DNA of 64,000 nt from Morella rubra (lineage: Eukaryota > Streptophyta > Magnoliopsida > Fagales > Myricaceae), in assembly GCA_003952965.2 (NCBI GenBank), contig CM025854.1:29233366-29297365 (forward strand). Reading direction: 5' to 3'. Below are positions 1 through 12,382 of this stretch, one piece after another. Each line of letters begins with the position of its first letter. The first letter of the stretch is position 1. The notes under the pieces are model-generated. The model was not told the DNA's origin. It did not search any database and saw only the letters and a program-made list of their open reading frames with translations. The position numbers were made by a program, and so were the translations under genes.

Positions 1-1076
1 GTATAGTTTATCAAAGGACGTTACTTCTGATATTGCGCTTAGTAACTGATCCTTGCTAGCATCAGCTGGCCTCCTCTTCTTCCCGACTCCACCACAGATT
101 ACGGAAAACTCACACCCATAAGCATTGCCAAAGCATGAAAACAACCCGCCTCCCGTGGACCGTCTACGCCTGTGCCCATGGCTCTTTTGTCTCGGCTCAA
201 TTAACTTCCGGTATTGATCATTGTCATATACTGGGGTAAGCTCCATCCGCCACTTTATGATCTTCTTCTTCAGCCCTTCCCCGCTGCTTTCCTCGGTATC
301 ATCCAATAGAGAGCTCTCCATGTCGTCAACCCCGGCGGTCTGGTGCAATTCCTTCGCTATTGCTTCCACGACCACCGCTAGCGATTGCTCCATATCGGAG
401 CTTAGCGCATTCCCGGCCTTCTTCAGGGACGCAAGCTCCGCGTCATCACATTTGGAGCTCATTTCCACAGGTTTCCATCGAGATTGGATTGTTCTCTTTG
501 GAAGCGTTTGAGCTTGATCACGGGGTTGGTTTGTTGGGTTTTCTCATCTCCGAGGCTTTTCGGGTTGCTTTGCTTTTGAGTCTTGACTTCCCCCAGATCC
601 CAACATGACCCGTCAGCTGATTGGCTGAGCTCGCTAGTTATGCACATGCTATCCAAGATGCTGTCGAGGAGAGTGACACCAAGGTTAAGAGTTCCTTGTG
701 GGCGGCCAGATGGGCGGTGGAGCTGGAGCGCCACCAGCCGCATTCTGCACTTTCCTTGGTCGCAAGATGAGGGAGGGAGAAGATTGCTGAGGAGGACACG
801 AACAGTGCCAACTATGATATCACGCATCCACGATGTGGCGTATATCTGAATCGTGATGGCCGATGTGACAGAGTGGAGGAACTCTTCGTCAACGCGGAAC
901 AAGAATTTTTTGTTCCAAGTTGGGTTCGTATCCCCATCTTGGTCGACGCGGCTCAGCAACTTGCGCTCCTCATGGAGCCATGTGACGGCGTACGTCTGCA
1001 TGGACTTCGACACCGGCTCCAACTCTCTGGCCGATACCAGATTGATCTCTAAAATGTGGAAAGCAGGGGAAACCAT
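1..1076 (-). CDS. C2-domain protein (SRC2/BAP-like), 3' end off the left edge, frame broken near 460-480
   Basis: Start chosen at 1076 (MVSPAFHILEINLVSARELEPV), the usual beginning of plant C2 proteins of this type; an upstream in-frame Met at 1205 would add an unconserved hydrophobic leader. A single C2 fold follows: beta strands with TYAVTWLHEERKLLSRVD, then NPTWNKKFLFRVD, then IQIYATSWMRDIIVGTVRV. These domains bind membranes or phospholipid and often act in defence or cold signalling. This frame stops at 459. The expected C-terminal part, including SSLLDDTEE, IIKWRMELTPVYD and the Cys/Gly-rich GGGLFSCFGNAYGCEF, lies in another frame that is open from about 543 to the left edge. One indel between about 460 and 545 would join them. 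No intron signal explains the switch. It is either a young pseudogene or an assembly error. Family assignment is firm; intactness is not. Confidence 0.75.
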
Positions 1077-1842
1077 GCTGCTTGTCGTGATTACCGAAAA
1101 ACCAATTATAGAGGCAACAACAATAATGGTAACATCAGCCGCAGCGTTAACGGCGGCGTTGGCTAATATTGTATGAGCCGTGATAACAATCTCAGTGGAA
1201 CCCAATGGATCGATGTCCGTACGAGGTTTTAAAATTTAATTTGTGTTTGGTTTCTTCTTTCTTGTATGAACCAAGGAGTTTGGAGGCCGGAGTTGGTTGA
1301 GCTCCGGTTGATTCTGATGATCAGTTGATTTGGGCATTTGGAGAGGGCCATGAGGCTTTAATATAGGATGGCTAGCTGACGCTGGTTGTATACCGTTGCC
1401 TGGTTTGTTGCTGTATCGGATGTTCCATGGCAGTGTGATTCCGCCCCGTAAGTTTTTCTGAACGAAAGTAGAGGCTTTACAGGAGGGAGACTCTGAAGCA
1501 TTAACAATGAAATCTTTCTACAAACCCGGATACATTTGATTGCTCTCGAAACTTCTCGATGGTTTGTTAATTTGTATAGCTTTTTTTATCTATTATCTTC
1601 GGTTATTGAGTAGAAAGTTTCTGTTTCTTATTCGTCTAGGTGGCACGCGGAAATAAATTGTAAATAACTGACTAACTGCGCGAGTCAATATAACTGCATA
1701 TCTAACCCAGATTGCAAATTTTGACTGCAATTCCCTCTCTCTCTCTCTTCTCTCTCTCTCTTTGATCGAGTAGTTAAGGAAAAAAGCACGTTTTATATAT
1801 GATATCTTCTCACAACTGCCCAGCCTCTCTGTACTTAGTTTT

Positions 1843-2038
1843 GGATCAGGTGGATACTCTATAATTTGCTATTCGAATTGTAGGGTGTAATTTAGAAAGA
1901 GATAGACATGGATCTCATGGTAGGGCCCATGCTACCTAAAACGATACATGAGGAGAATTAAATGATATAGGGTTCACCTGCTGTGTCTATCTCTTTCGAA
2001 TTTACAATATGACAGCAAATTACAGAAAATCCTTATCA
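1843..2038. repeat. MITE copy 1 (family shared with 11879-12089)
   Basis: A short inverted repeat. The left end carries GGATACTCTATAATTTGC and the right end reads GCAAATTACAGAAAATCC, which is its approximate reverse complement. The interior contains an inverted AGAGATAGACA / TGTCTATCTCT pair. The same ends and interior recur near 11879-12089. No target-site duplication could be fixed. Confidence 0.5.
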
Positions 2039-3248
2039 ATTTGTTTTGAGTATAAAGTCTCAACAGTGATCCCTGATCTCTCTCTCACATTTGATGATCA
2101 TGGAGTTTAATTTCTTGAGAGCACTACGCACCATACATATATGCCAAATTTAAAAGATATTTATCACCAATTTTCACCAATTTATAAGTATTTTGACTAG
2201 TTCATTTAATTAGAGCGCAAATGTCTCCCTAACACGTTAAATATTACCTTGGTTGTAACAGCGGCAAGTACCTGCTATATATATATATATGGCATTCATC
2301 ATCGTTGAATATATCCTTTGCTTGTATTGATTTATTAATATGTCAAATACGTATTGGATCAGGTTGTTAATTGCCCTCTCGTATGAGGAAAGAGTTGTTG
2401 ATCAGATAGGTTCAATTCTGGAAACAACGTTGAACACATTTTCCACCTGAAATATTGATCGCAGAGGCTGGAAGTTTTTAAGGACCAAGTCCAAGAAATC
2501 CGTACAATATATGTACATTTAAACCTAATTTCTGTAGCATTATAACTCAATCTAACCACACCTAAACTTTAAATTCATGAAGTCAATCAATCTAATTAAA
2601 ATTGAATTCAATACACAATTCTTAGGCTAAGGGAGGACTTACCAAAATTGAGGTCCAATTTTTCTCTCTCTTCTTTTTGCTCTTCCATCTGTTTCTTGCT
2701 TATTCTTTCTTCTTTGCTCTTTTTCTCTCTTTCCTCCCTTAGCTCTTTCTCCCGTGGTCATCCAATTTTGATAGAGAAAAATTACAGCATATATTGAATG
2801 ATGTAAGACTCACAATATCCGATATTTTACATGGATTATTTAAATTGTGAAAGATCTACATGTTGTATCTATCTCTTTCTCCATTAGATCATATAATGAG
2901 GGATAGGTTTTCCTTCTCAGAAATAGAGGGAGGGAAGAACAGGTCAAGATTAGGAGTAGCCTGCTCTAAAGTATTGAAGAGATGAAAAAGTGTTGAATGA
3001 ATTGGGCACCAATATCTTTGAACATATTCTGTATAAAGATAAATTATACAAAACCATACAAAGTGACGATTTTGATTTAAAAAAATAAATCTAAAATTAT
3101 AATATTGACTGCATTATTTAATGAAGCGAGAAAATAAAATTGATGTGGCCAGTCAACTTAATCTCGCAGTTGGATTTATTTTATTAAATCGTTTATAATT
3201 GAATATTTTTCCGAGTAGAGCCTAGGGTACATCACTGAGCCCCAGTCA

Positions 3249-3615
3249 ATGGGGAGAGGCGACAGCAGCGAGAGACTCCTGCAGAAGTGTCTTAAAAAAA
3301 GTTCCAGTCAATATATTATAGTTTTCAACCTCCGTTCAGTCGACTGTGGCTCGCCTCCTTTTTCTACAGCTACGTACACCCTGTTCAGTAGTTTGGATTA
3401 TCTTCAGTGCACCCTCTTCTCGGCCGGTGCCCAAGTTTACCCCTTTGGAACATCCTGTTTTTGATGGTCTTAAGCCTATCTTTGTTAGCAGTGTATTGTT
3501 TTACTCCTGGCCTGTGTTCAGTGTATTTTCTGATGGGCTCTCAACTCTGTCCGGTCATTTGTAGTTTGTAATATTATTATGTCAAATAAAAATGATTTTT
3601 GCCTTAAAAAAACAA
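3249..3615 (+). mobile_element. Possible 3'-truncated LINE tail
   Basis: The stretch ends with a T/A-rich run, AAATAAAAATG, then TTTTTGCCTT directly followed by an A-rich tail. This is typical of plant L1-type LINE 3' ends. Two overlapping short open frames (71 and 72 codons) have no recognisable domain. No reverse transcriptase is present, so this is at most a 5'-truncated copy. It could instead be an old retrocopied transcript end. Confidence 0.35.
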
Positions 3616-4282
3616 AAAGAAGGAAACATAGGGTGCCAATGAGAACGATCAGAGAATCGACTGCTAAGCCTTATATCTGATTGAGGTAATCACCTCTTTT
3701 TTTGGTTTTTGGATAAAAAAAAAAAAAAAAATGATTTATAAAAATTAATAAAAAAGTGAAGAAATTAATGATTTGATGAAAAAAGAGAGATTATTTTATT
3801 AAATTAAATAATTAAAATGCCCAAATACTTGGCATCCAAACACCAAAATGACAACGAAAAAGAAGCCACAACATCACATTAGAGCACCATTTTCAAGTTC
3901 TCATAGTGCTGACCTGAGCCAAAAAACAAAAAATCCAAACGTGCTAGCTTAGTACCATATCAACTTCCTATCCCAAAAGAAAGTGAACTCATCATCATGG
4001 GCGTCACGATTCTCTCGCTCAGTGAATGGGTATTCTACGTTTGTCCCGGTTTGGCATCGATCAGTCTCTACGTATCATATCAAATTATGCCAACTTATGC
4101 ATATGTATGACCCACCAGAAAGAGTGGACTGAATTATACATGGATGGCACAAGCGATTCAATTTGACGTTCAGAAACCTCGTCTCAAAAGATAGAGAACA
4201 ATTATGACAGTCTGCAGTTAGAAAATAAAATGAGAGAGACGTACAAGGATAGACATAACTTTTGATAACTCAAAAACTATTT

Positions 4283-7200
4283 TCAGTAATCTTCTCCTTC
4301 ATCTTCGTCATCAACTCCTTCTGCCCCCACCTCCTCATAGTCTTTTTCAAGAGCAGCAAGATCCTCGCGGGCTTCTGAGAACTCACCTTCCTCCATGCCC
4401 TCACCAACATACCAGTGCACAAATGCCCTCTTGGCATACATGAGGTCAAATTTGTGGTCAATTCGCGAGAAAACTTCAGCCACCGCTGTATTGTTGCTTA
4501 TCATACAAACTGCACGCTGGACCTTGGCAAGATCACCACCAGGTACCACTGTCGGGGGCTGGTAGTTTATACCACACTTGAAACCAGTTGGGCACCTGAA
4601 CAACTCAAGACCATAAGAAAGAGAAATGACAGATAAATTGTCTCTCTCCCCAAATTCTATTATCCCCACTACTAAAACATGAATGATATCTCTACCGCGT
4701 TACTTGATAGCAACCTCAACAGAACAATCCAGGCTAAGAATATCATCATCCCTGATAGGGAATCACACTCCTAGAATGGCCCAACCATTTTCTTCTCAGC
4801 CAAACAGACCCACCAATAATGCCGTGGTAGAGGCCTTCAGGGTTAATTTTATGGGAGTTGTGTGGTAAAATGCCAGTCAAAATATATTGAAGTTTCTAGT
4901 AGAGTGGTTCCTTTGTCATACTATTTTTATCAACCATCACAATGCAACATATAGTCCATAACCAAACCAAATAATATGGAAGAAAACAAATATCTTTGCC
5001 GGAAAATGTCTAAAACTCAATTTACGTAACAAAAAGAAAAATGATACCCTTCTTCAGACAATTCAAGTTTGTTTTAATTCAATAACGACATCATAATTAC
5101 ACGAGTACGTAAAATATTGAAGGTTACTAAAAAAAAAGCAGAATATCGAAGGAAAAATTCACTTTATGCACCCAAACTATGATGCCAATGTTGTCCCAGG
5201 GTCTAAGTTATCGATTTTGTCATATTGCGCCGTCGAACTATCAAAAATCATCAATGTGCTGCCTCTGATAAGATCCAACTGTCAAGATTGTGATACATAG
5301 GCTATTTTTCAACTCATTTCAGGCATGAGATCTAATTAGGGCACACATTAATAAATTTTGATAGTTTGAGGGGAGCAATGTGACAAATTCGTAGTTTAGA
5401 CGCAAAATGGACACCATTCGTTGGAAGTGCAATGTGAAATTTTCCCAAGATTGATATGTACTTGATAGTAATGAAACAGAAGGATTCGGGAAAAAAAGAA
5501 AAGAAAAAAAAGAGGGCTCCAAGGTGGTCTTTTACTTGAGCTATCCATGAATGCTCACACCTACTATATTTGAAGGGAAAAAAAGTGTGTTTACTAGAAT
5601 AACAAAAAAGATATTAATCTTTTCCCCTGCAGACCGTAAGATGAAAGGGTTTCTTTTTTGGTTTGCGACCATAGGATGAAAGTCGGTTCGAGAGTCCTAG
5701 GGTTTTCAACAAACCATCTTATAAGGCCTGAGGTATCTTGCTCCATGCCTTGAGCTCAGTTCAATAGAGTTCTTAGTTTGTGGTAACAGAAACCGCTGTC
5801 CCACATTGTTTGTCTGCTACCTCATTAGAAATGTCCTAAAATATCCTCCACTCTGTAACGTCAATTGACACAATTTTTTTAACTATTTTTACTAACTAAA
5901 GCTTCACCTGAAGTTCTATTTGGTTCTTCATAAACAAAAAATTTGAATGTCAAATGCCGAAAGCATTTTGGGAAAACTGTTGACCTTTCAGTGTTTAGTT
6001 GGAACTTGAAAAATGGTGCCTAAACGTTTATCAATGTTCGTGTAGAAAAAGACCAATCTAAGAGAGACGGAAAACCACAACTGCTGCAAACAACTGAAAG
6101 GGAGAAAAAGAAAATGCCATGGGAGAAGATATATAACAAACCAGTAGTTCCGCTGAACTAATCAACTCAAGACCACAAAATTCACAAAGCCAACAGAGAA
6201 CCATTTTAATTTATATAAATTCTCACCCACAATCCAGCTATTTTTAAAACCCGCTTGTATAATTCAACTGTAATAGACAATTCAAATGCAGAAAGCTTCA
6301 AGTAGATCGCAACATTGAGATAAAAACTAAAGCAAATCCAACTTAAAATAGACCCTATTTTAATAAAGCCAGGTCCCAAATGCAGGAAATTTCAAAACCA
6401 AATTGTATTTGAAAATGATGATCCAAAACCACCAAAGTCAACAAAATTTCAAACACCCAAATCCACAAATCTTACATGCCAAGAATTTTTAATGGTTGAA
6501 GTGAGGAGATCCATAAATGGTTGGCATGCCAAGAGTTTTAGACAATTTTACACTAAAAGGGTACTTTTCCATTGACCACAAAAGCGGGATTTACACCAAC
6601 CAACATTTTCCATCCATGGAGAACACCATAAAATGTGGACAAGGTTAGACATCCAAAGACACAACCTTATTTGAATAGAATATCATCTTTTCTATTTGCT
6701 TTTTATCAGTTTTAGTTTTTTCTTTTTTGGTGGGGGGGGTTAATCAAAGGACAGTAATTCCAGAAAAATATAAAACTTTCTATTTCAAAGAGGGTGAACT
6801 GAATGACGTCCCCTTAAAGAGTTGGATTTCCTAAAGTGAACAGATGTGAGGTATTTATTTGTGTGCTGCTAATAGCTTTGTTATCAGGTTTTTGCTGTTT
6901 GTATAATCTTATCTTTCTGTAACGAATAAAAGTTATTTCTTAATCCAAAACAGAAAGAAGAAACAACTGACCAGTCAACAAATTGAACTGTCCGCTTTGT
7001 CTTAATGGTCGCAACAGCAGCATTCACATCCTTGGGTACAACATCCCCACGATACATCAAGCAGCATGCCATGTACTTCCCATGCCTTGGATCACACTTG
7101 GCCATCATACTTGAGGGCTCAAACACTGCACTAGTGATCTCAGGAACTGATAGCTGCTCATGGTAAGCCTTCGCAGCTGAGATCACTGGGGCATACGAGG

Positions 7201-10200
7201 AGAGCATAAAATGAATACGAGGATATGGTACAAGGTTAGTTTGAAACTCGGTGATGTCCACATTAATGGCCCCATCAAACCTCAAGGAAGTGGTCAAAGA
7301 AGAGATGATTTGGGATATTAAGCGATTCAAGTTGGTGTAAGTCGGCCTTTCAATGTCTAAGGATCTCCTGCAGATATCATATATAGCTTCATTGTCTAGA
7401 AGCACAGACACATCTGTGTGTTCAAGTAGAGCATGAGTGGAGAGAACACTGTTGTATGGTTCCACTACAGCTGTAGATACCTGCACATATACACAAAATA
7501 AGGGTTGTTCTGTCAGAGTTTTGTATGTATAGCATGAGAACCATCTAGCAAAAAGAGAACAAAAATTATGTGGCAATGGCTAAATGGAAAGTCTATAACA
7601 TTTTTGGTCTTGAAAATAGGCCTCTGCCCTAAATTTCCGACTATTTCCTTTTCTGTTTCCTGTGAACCATCATCTAAGGGTTTTAACACTCTGTTCAAAA
7701 TTCACAATGGGCCATTCTGAAAACCTCAAATAGTTTTTGAGACCTAGAGCATAGAGAAGTTCATTTCTCAAGATTTATTGCTGTCCTTCAGATTTAAATT
7801 AGGAACTAAAACGCAGTTAATTCTTCACACATGCACAGAGAATCAGGTGCGGCATCAAATTCACTATCTCTAAGAGCCAAACTTCCCCCCCCCATTTAGC
7901 CTTTCCTGTATTGTTCCAAAAGGCTTTTGTGGAAGTACCTGAGGAGAAGGATAGATAGTGAAGCCAAGTTTTGACTTCTTCCCATAGTCCACTGACAAGC
8001 GTTCCAAAAGTAATGAACCCAAACCAGAGCCAGTGCCACCACCAACAGCACTAAATACCAAAAATCCTTGCAAACCAGTGCAATTATCAGCCAATTTTCT
8101 CAATCGGTCAAGGCATAGGTCGATGATTTCCCTCCCAACTGCAAAATACAACATGCATCAAGTGGTTGTTAAGCCAATGAAATGAATATCATGAAATTCC
8201 CATATTTGACTGTGAAATAGAAATGATTAAACCTGTATAATGCCCTCTAGCAAAATTGTTCGCAGCATCTTCCTTGCCAGAAATAAGTTGCTCAGGATGA
8301 AAAAGTTGTCTGTAAGTTCCAGTCCTAACTTCATCAATCACAGTGGGTTCCAGATCAACAAATATAGCTCTAGGCACATGCTTGCCAGAATTAGTCTCAC
8401 TGAAGAAGGTGTTAAAACAATCATGTGCACTACCTACAGACGTGTCACTGCATGGAAACATTGGTCAAACTCATTAGGTCAAGAAAGAAGTGAAAGTCAG
8501 AAACAAGTGCGATATGTCCAGAAAATCTGAATAGAGAATTATCTTTGTTCCAACAACTGATTCTAAAGTCAATATCAGATAGAAACTGGCTAGACTCCAA
8601 CCGCACTAAAAATGAATTCTGGAAAACTTTACGATGATCCGGCCAATCATCCAGCACATCTACCAAAAATTAGTGTTGAAAAAACACAAAGCTGATTGCT
8701 CTCCCGAGAGGGCTCGTATTGTGGTGAACGGTTTCAAACAAACCTATACGATCGATTATCTCAAAGCGTTTGCACCTGTGGCCAAACAAAACTCAATTCC
8801 CTACAAGTCATCCTGTGCAACATTCTGATCTTGGCCACTGCATCAGCTTGATTTAAAAAAGGTCTTTCTTCATGGAGACCTCCAGGAATAGGTTTATATG
8901 AGTCCTTCACCAGTTTTTGAATCTAGCTTGAGTCAATCTCCAAGCACCATTAAGGTGCCAAGTCATTCCAATAACCTACTGTGGTCCCTATGCCAGGCCA
9001 TAACAACGCATTCACAAGCCAGTGTTGAAAGGACATGACAGCATCAAAGGAACAAGTGATAACTATCACCCCATTCTAACTCAGTCAAGTAGCTAATTTA
9101 TATCGCTACGAGACCTAATTTGAAGCTTTACTTTCAATATGCCTCTCCAACCAAAACAAGTGTTCATTTAGACCAAAAACATGTCGACCATGTTACAAGT
9201 GCAAATCCTCTGTATTGATTGAGCAAATTTATCAAAACTGACCCTTAGGGGTTGCAATGATATCTCCGGCCATGGACACCAGAAAAAGAAGAAGAATACA
9301 TCATTATCAACGACATTTCAATTCTGTTGGTGCCCAGGGTGGCTGCTGTGGCAGTCCACATGAGCTGCGGCAGCCATGATGATTATCAGATTACAATGTC
9401 GGTGGCAAAGGTTTCAGTGATATTGCTAGCCCATTGATTATAGATAAACCAGAGATTAGAGCCCATCCTTGACAGCCAGAACAACAAGCCCGATGACCCC
9501 AGAACCAAACAGGCCATGGCGAACTATAATGAACTCATCACACCATCAATAATCTCAAAGAGTCTATCCAAAAGATCAGTGCCTTCTGACCCAAATTTCA
9601 GCGCACTTGGTCGGTTTTGGCCATAAGAAATCCCTTGCTTCTGATGCAATCGCTGGGTATTCATAAACAGTTGTGAAACCAGGTGATATCACCCAATTCA
9701 AAACTCTATTTTTTCCCTCTCCTAAGCTCCCAAAGGGAAATCTTGGAATGTCTAATCATATATCACACATATGCCATGTTTGCAAATCAAAAGTTAAATG
9801 GAAAATTTTGGGAATGTTGTAAAAATTGAGGTGGATTAGAGTTTTATTAGATTTTGAGAGAAAATAGTGGAAAAAGTAGAATTTTATGGAAGTTGGTAAA
9901 AAGTGAAGAGAAAGATGATTTGAGTTAATTTTTATGTTTATTGTAACAAAAAAAGATGATTTGATAGATAAAGAAATTGTTTTGAAGTTATTTTATCATT
10001 ATTTTTTTACCAAAATTTTGAGTTAGTCATGTTTGCAAACATGACCTATAATTTCATGAATTCAGAAGAGACTACAAAATCGGGGATAAGTTTCTGCCAT
10101 TTAGAGTTTTGGCGTGCACCTGAGACGACTGTACGGAGTTACAAAGTCTAACTTACGTTGAACAACGTATAGCAGTTTGTGGGATCGAAGTTTAATTTAG

Positions 10201-10844
10201 GTTAGAAGTATGCTCGCACAAGTAACATTATAATAACGTCAAAACACTTCTCACGAGTTAAAGCATAACCAAATCAAACCAAACCAAGAGTTCTTGGGTT
10301 TGAACCGAATGAGGTGAAAACCGTACTGAAAAAGGGGGAAAAGAACAAATGGTGAAAAGCGAGCAATTGCATATAACAGAGAAGACGAGGATGATTTCAG
10401 ATTGCTTTATATTCCCTCAACATCAGTTATGTAACTAATGGCTGCAGTTGGTCGCATGAAACTGAAGTTCCGAGTTGATATTGGAAAATTACCCCAGCAA
10501 TTAAACTCACATTGATATCAAATCCCCAGAGGTTTGAGATTTCTTCTATTTGCTATCTCTTTTTTAACGTGCATTCACTCTACCGGGGAAAAAAGAAAAA
10601 CGGAATACAAGAAAAGAGGTAAAGCCAAATCAAGATGCGAAGACTTGTAATACAGCACCAGGAAAGATCATTACGATGAATATCAATACGTGCGTAAATG
10701 GAGAGGGAGAGATGGAGAGAGAGAGCGAGACCTGGGCATCATCCCGTCGGGATGGATTCCATGTTCGAGACAGTAGAGCTCCCAGCATGAATTCCCCACC
10801 TGAATCCCTGCCTGTCCAATATGTATGCTTATGATTTCCCTCAT
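4283..10844 (-). CDS. TUA1-like: Alpha-tubulin, TUA1-like, complete, five exons
   Basis: Coding exons: 10732-10844, 8233-8447, 7939-8138, 6972-7480 and 4283-4595; they sum to 1350 bp (449 aa plus stop), the normal length. All introns are GT-AG. The protein starts [19 protein letters not shown], carries the tubulin signature GGGTGSG in exon 3, the T7-loop-region residues [16 protein letters not shown], and ends EGEDY with the usual C-terminal Tyr. It polymerises with beta-tubulin into microtubules. Residue 40 is Thr (PSDTSVG), so the Lys40 acetylation site is missing. That change, together with [16 protein letters not shown] and [10 protein letters not shown], matches the pollen-type TUA1 class as I remember it. 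Introns 1 (8448-10731) and 4 (4596-6971) are long and hold transposon remnants. The class assignment comes from memory of family sequences; the tubulin call is certain. Confidence 0.97.
4596..6971 (-). other. Intron 4 of alpha-tubulin
   Basis: Bounded by donor GT at 6971-6970 and acceptor AG at 4597-4596; the split Trp codon (TG|G) is restored on joining. It is 2376 bp and AT-rich, and includes a MITE-like inverted repeat near 5153-5450. No other coding sequence is seen. Confidence 0.9.
5153..5450. repeat. MITE-like inverted repeat in tubulin intron 4
   Basis: The left end (GGAAAAATTCAC) and right end (GTGAAATTTTCC) are near-perfect inverted copies. They enclose about 300 bp whose inner arms also mirror each other (AACTATCAAAA... 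and ...TTTTGATAGTTTG). No clear target-site duplication was found, so the superfamily is unassigned. Confidence 0.5.
8670..8940 (+). mobile_element. Ty1/copia reverse-transcriptase relic in tubulin intron 1, antisense to the gene
   Basis: The translation is recognisably copia RT: a run ending [20 protein letters not shown], then [16 protein letters not shown], then after a frame break [15 protein letters not shown] and YMSPSP. These match the conserved block around K-A-R-L-V-A-K-G-F and F-L-H-G-D-L. In-frame stops and a frameshift make it dead. No LTRs were found nearby, so it is an internal fragment. Confidence 0.85.
9772..10046. repeat. Tourist-like MITE, family A copy 1
   Basis: Ends GCCATGTTTGCAAATC and GTTTGCAAACATGACC are inverted copies. 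The interior shares AATTGAGGTGGATTAGA- and AGAGAAAGATGATTTGA-like blocks with the element at 59702-60400. The target-site duplication is not clear for this copy. Confidence 0.65.
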
Positions 10845-12382
10845 CTGTCTCCCACTGTTTTTCTGTGGAAATCAGAGGAATGTGAAGTGTAGATTGAGGA
10901 GCAGAGGGTGTAGGAGACGGAAGAAAAGGAGAAAGATCTTTTGACCTCAGCCGTAACCGCTCAGAAATCAGAACAAAAGTAATAAATAGATACTGGCTGC
11001 CAACAATTAGTCAAATACTTAAATTAGATTATTTTTCGTTCTCTGTTTTTTTTTTTATTAGTGAGCTGGAAACCGGCGGATTAATTGCTTTTAATTAATT
11101 AAGCTATTTTTTTGGCAATTAATTAATCTAATTGAAATACATTAATGCCTATTTTTCTTTTAAAAGAGCTAAAATAACTAAATTCCAATTTGACGGGGCC
11201 AACTGTGCGGTGGGGTTCAGCACAGCTGTAGTGGGATTCCTTGCACCCACTCTTCTGAAAAAATGGTTTACATGTAATGAGCAATTATACGTGTGTACTA
11301 ATAGATTAAATTACTTTTTTGGGACTATTAATTTAAGTAGACGTCTCTTAATGGTTGCAGATTAGTTCAAGGTCCCACGTCAACTGTCGGTTGGTTTATA
11401 TCTTCTCACGTTGCATTTATCTTTTATAGTAGTCAAATATTTTACTATTTATTATTTGTTATATTTAGTATATTTTAAAAATAAATAAATGCTCATTTGA
11501 TAAAATACCCACCGAATTATTTTTCCTTACTGCATGATTTTATCAACCGATTTTTTTTTCTCTCTATTTTTTTATGGAATCGACAAGACAAAGCAGACAG
11601 GTTGGGACAGATCGAGTTTCGACAAACCAGCACGCCAAAAGCCAAATGTAATGAGGTGTAGAGTATGGTAGCCAGCGTCGAAGGATCCTCTAGCTTCCGT
11701 GGATGCTGGTTCCCAGTCCCACCACGTGCCTAACTTAGTAATTATATATTTTACAAGCTTATTTTATCGGCTACTATACTCTTTGATTCCTATACAACTT
11801 CCTTTAACAAATTCACTTTGTACCTTTCCACAAAAATCTGCATTAATTTGGACAAAAAGTAACTCACACACGGAACACGGATAGAAATCCTCTATAATTT
11901 CTTATCTGAATTGTACGGTACAAATTTGGATAGAGATAGACACAACAGGTTGACTCTATTATAAGACTTATGATGTTCGAAACTTTACATAGACAACATT
12001 AAATTGTACAAGGTCCACCAGTTGTTTTATTTCTTTTCATATTGCATCGTGCAATTCAGGCGGAAAATTGCAGAGTGTCCTGATCCACGAAACACATACC
12101 TCCAACCTTGTGTGAAGAGATAAATTTACCCATGTATATCATATATTTTTTTTTATCTAAAAATTACGCTTGACCCTCCCAACATGAGATTTTATTAATA
12201 ATCTTGCTATCAATAGCATTATATATATATATATGCAAAAATACAGTACTGTGTCAGAATTTGTAGACATGAGTATTGAGCCTGCTGATATTTTCTAGAA
12301 GATAAAAGAGCATGGTGGGACATTCATATATATCCGATAATTAAAAGTAGCAAATAAGATAGTTCTTTATAGATTTAATTTA
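10845..12382. other. Tubulin 5' flank and intergenic region
   Basis: About 140 bp upstream of the tubulin ATG there is a CTATTTATTA-like weak TATA candidate on the minus strand (near 10981-10990). The rest is AT-rich and contains the MITE at about 11879-12089. The 77-codon frame at 11132 shows no domain and is not supported. Confidence 0.4.
11879..12089. repeat. MITE copy 2 (family of 1843-2038)
   Basis: The left end reads GGATAGAAATCCTCTATAAT and the reverse of the right end reads GGATCAGGACACTCTGCAAT. The interior again carries AGAGATAGACACAAC. The resemblance to 1843-2038 in ends, interior and length supports one family. Confidence 0.55.

Larger units (their letters stand above)
1206..4282. 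other. Intergenic, AT-rich, transposon debris
   Basis: No supported gene. It holds CT-rich microsatellites near 1731-1765 and 2660-2750, a MITE near 1843-2038, a related degraded copy near 2750-2910, and a possible LINE 3' end (3249-3615). The stretch 3616-4282, just beyond the tubulin stop codon, would include that gene's 3' UTR. Confidence 0.5.
8448..10731 (-). other. Intron 1 of alpha-tubulin
   Basis: Donor GT at 10731-10730 and acceptor AG at 8449-8448. It separates the short first coding exon from the rest; a long first intron is common in plant tubulin genes. It carries an antisense Ty1/copia RT relic (about 8670-8940) and a MITE (about 9772-10046). Confidence 0.9.
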
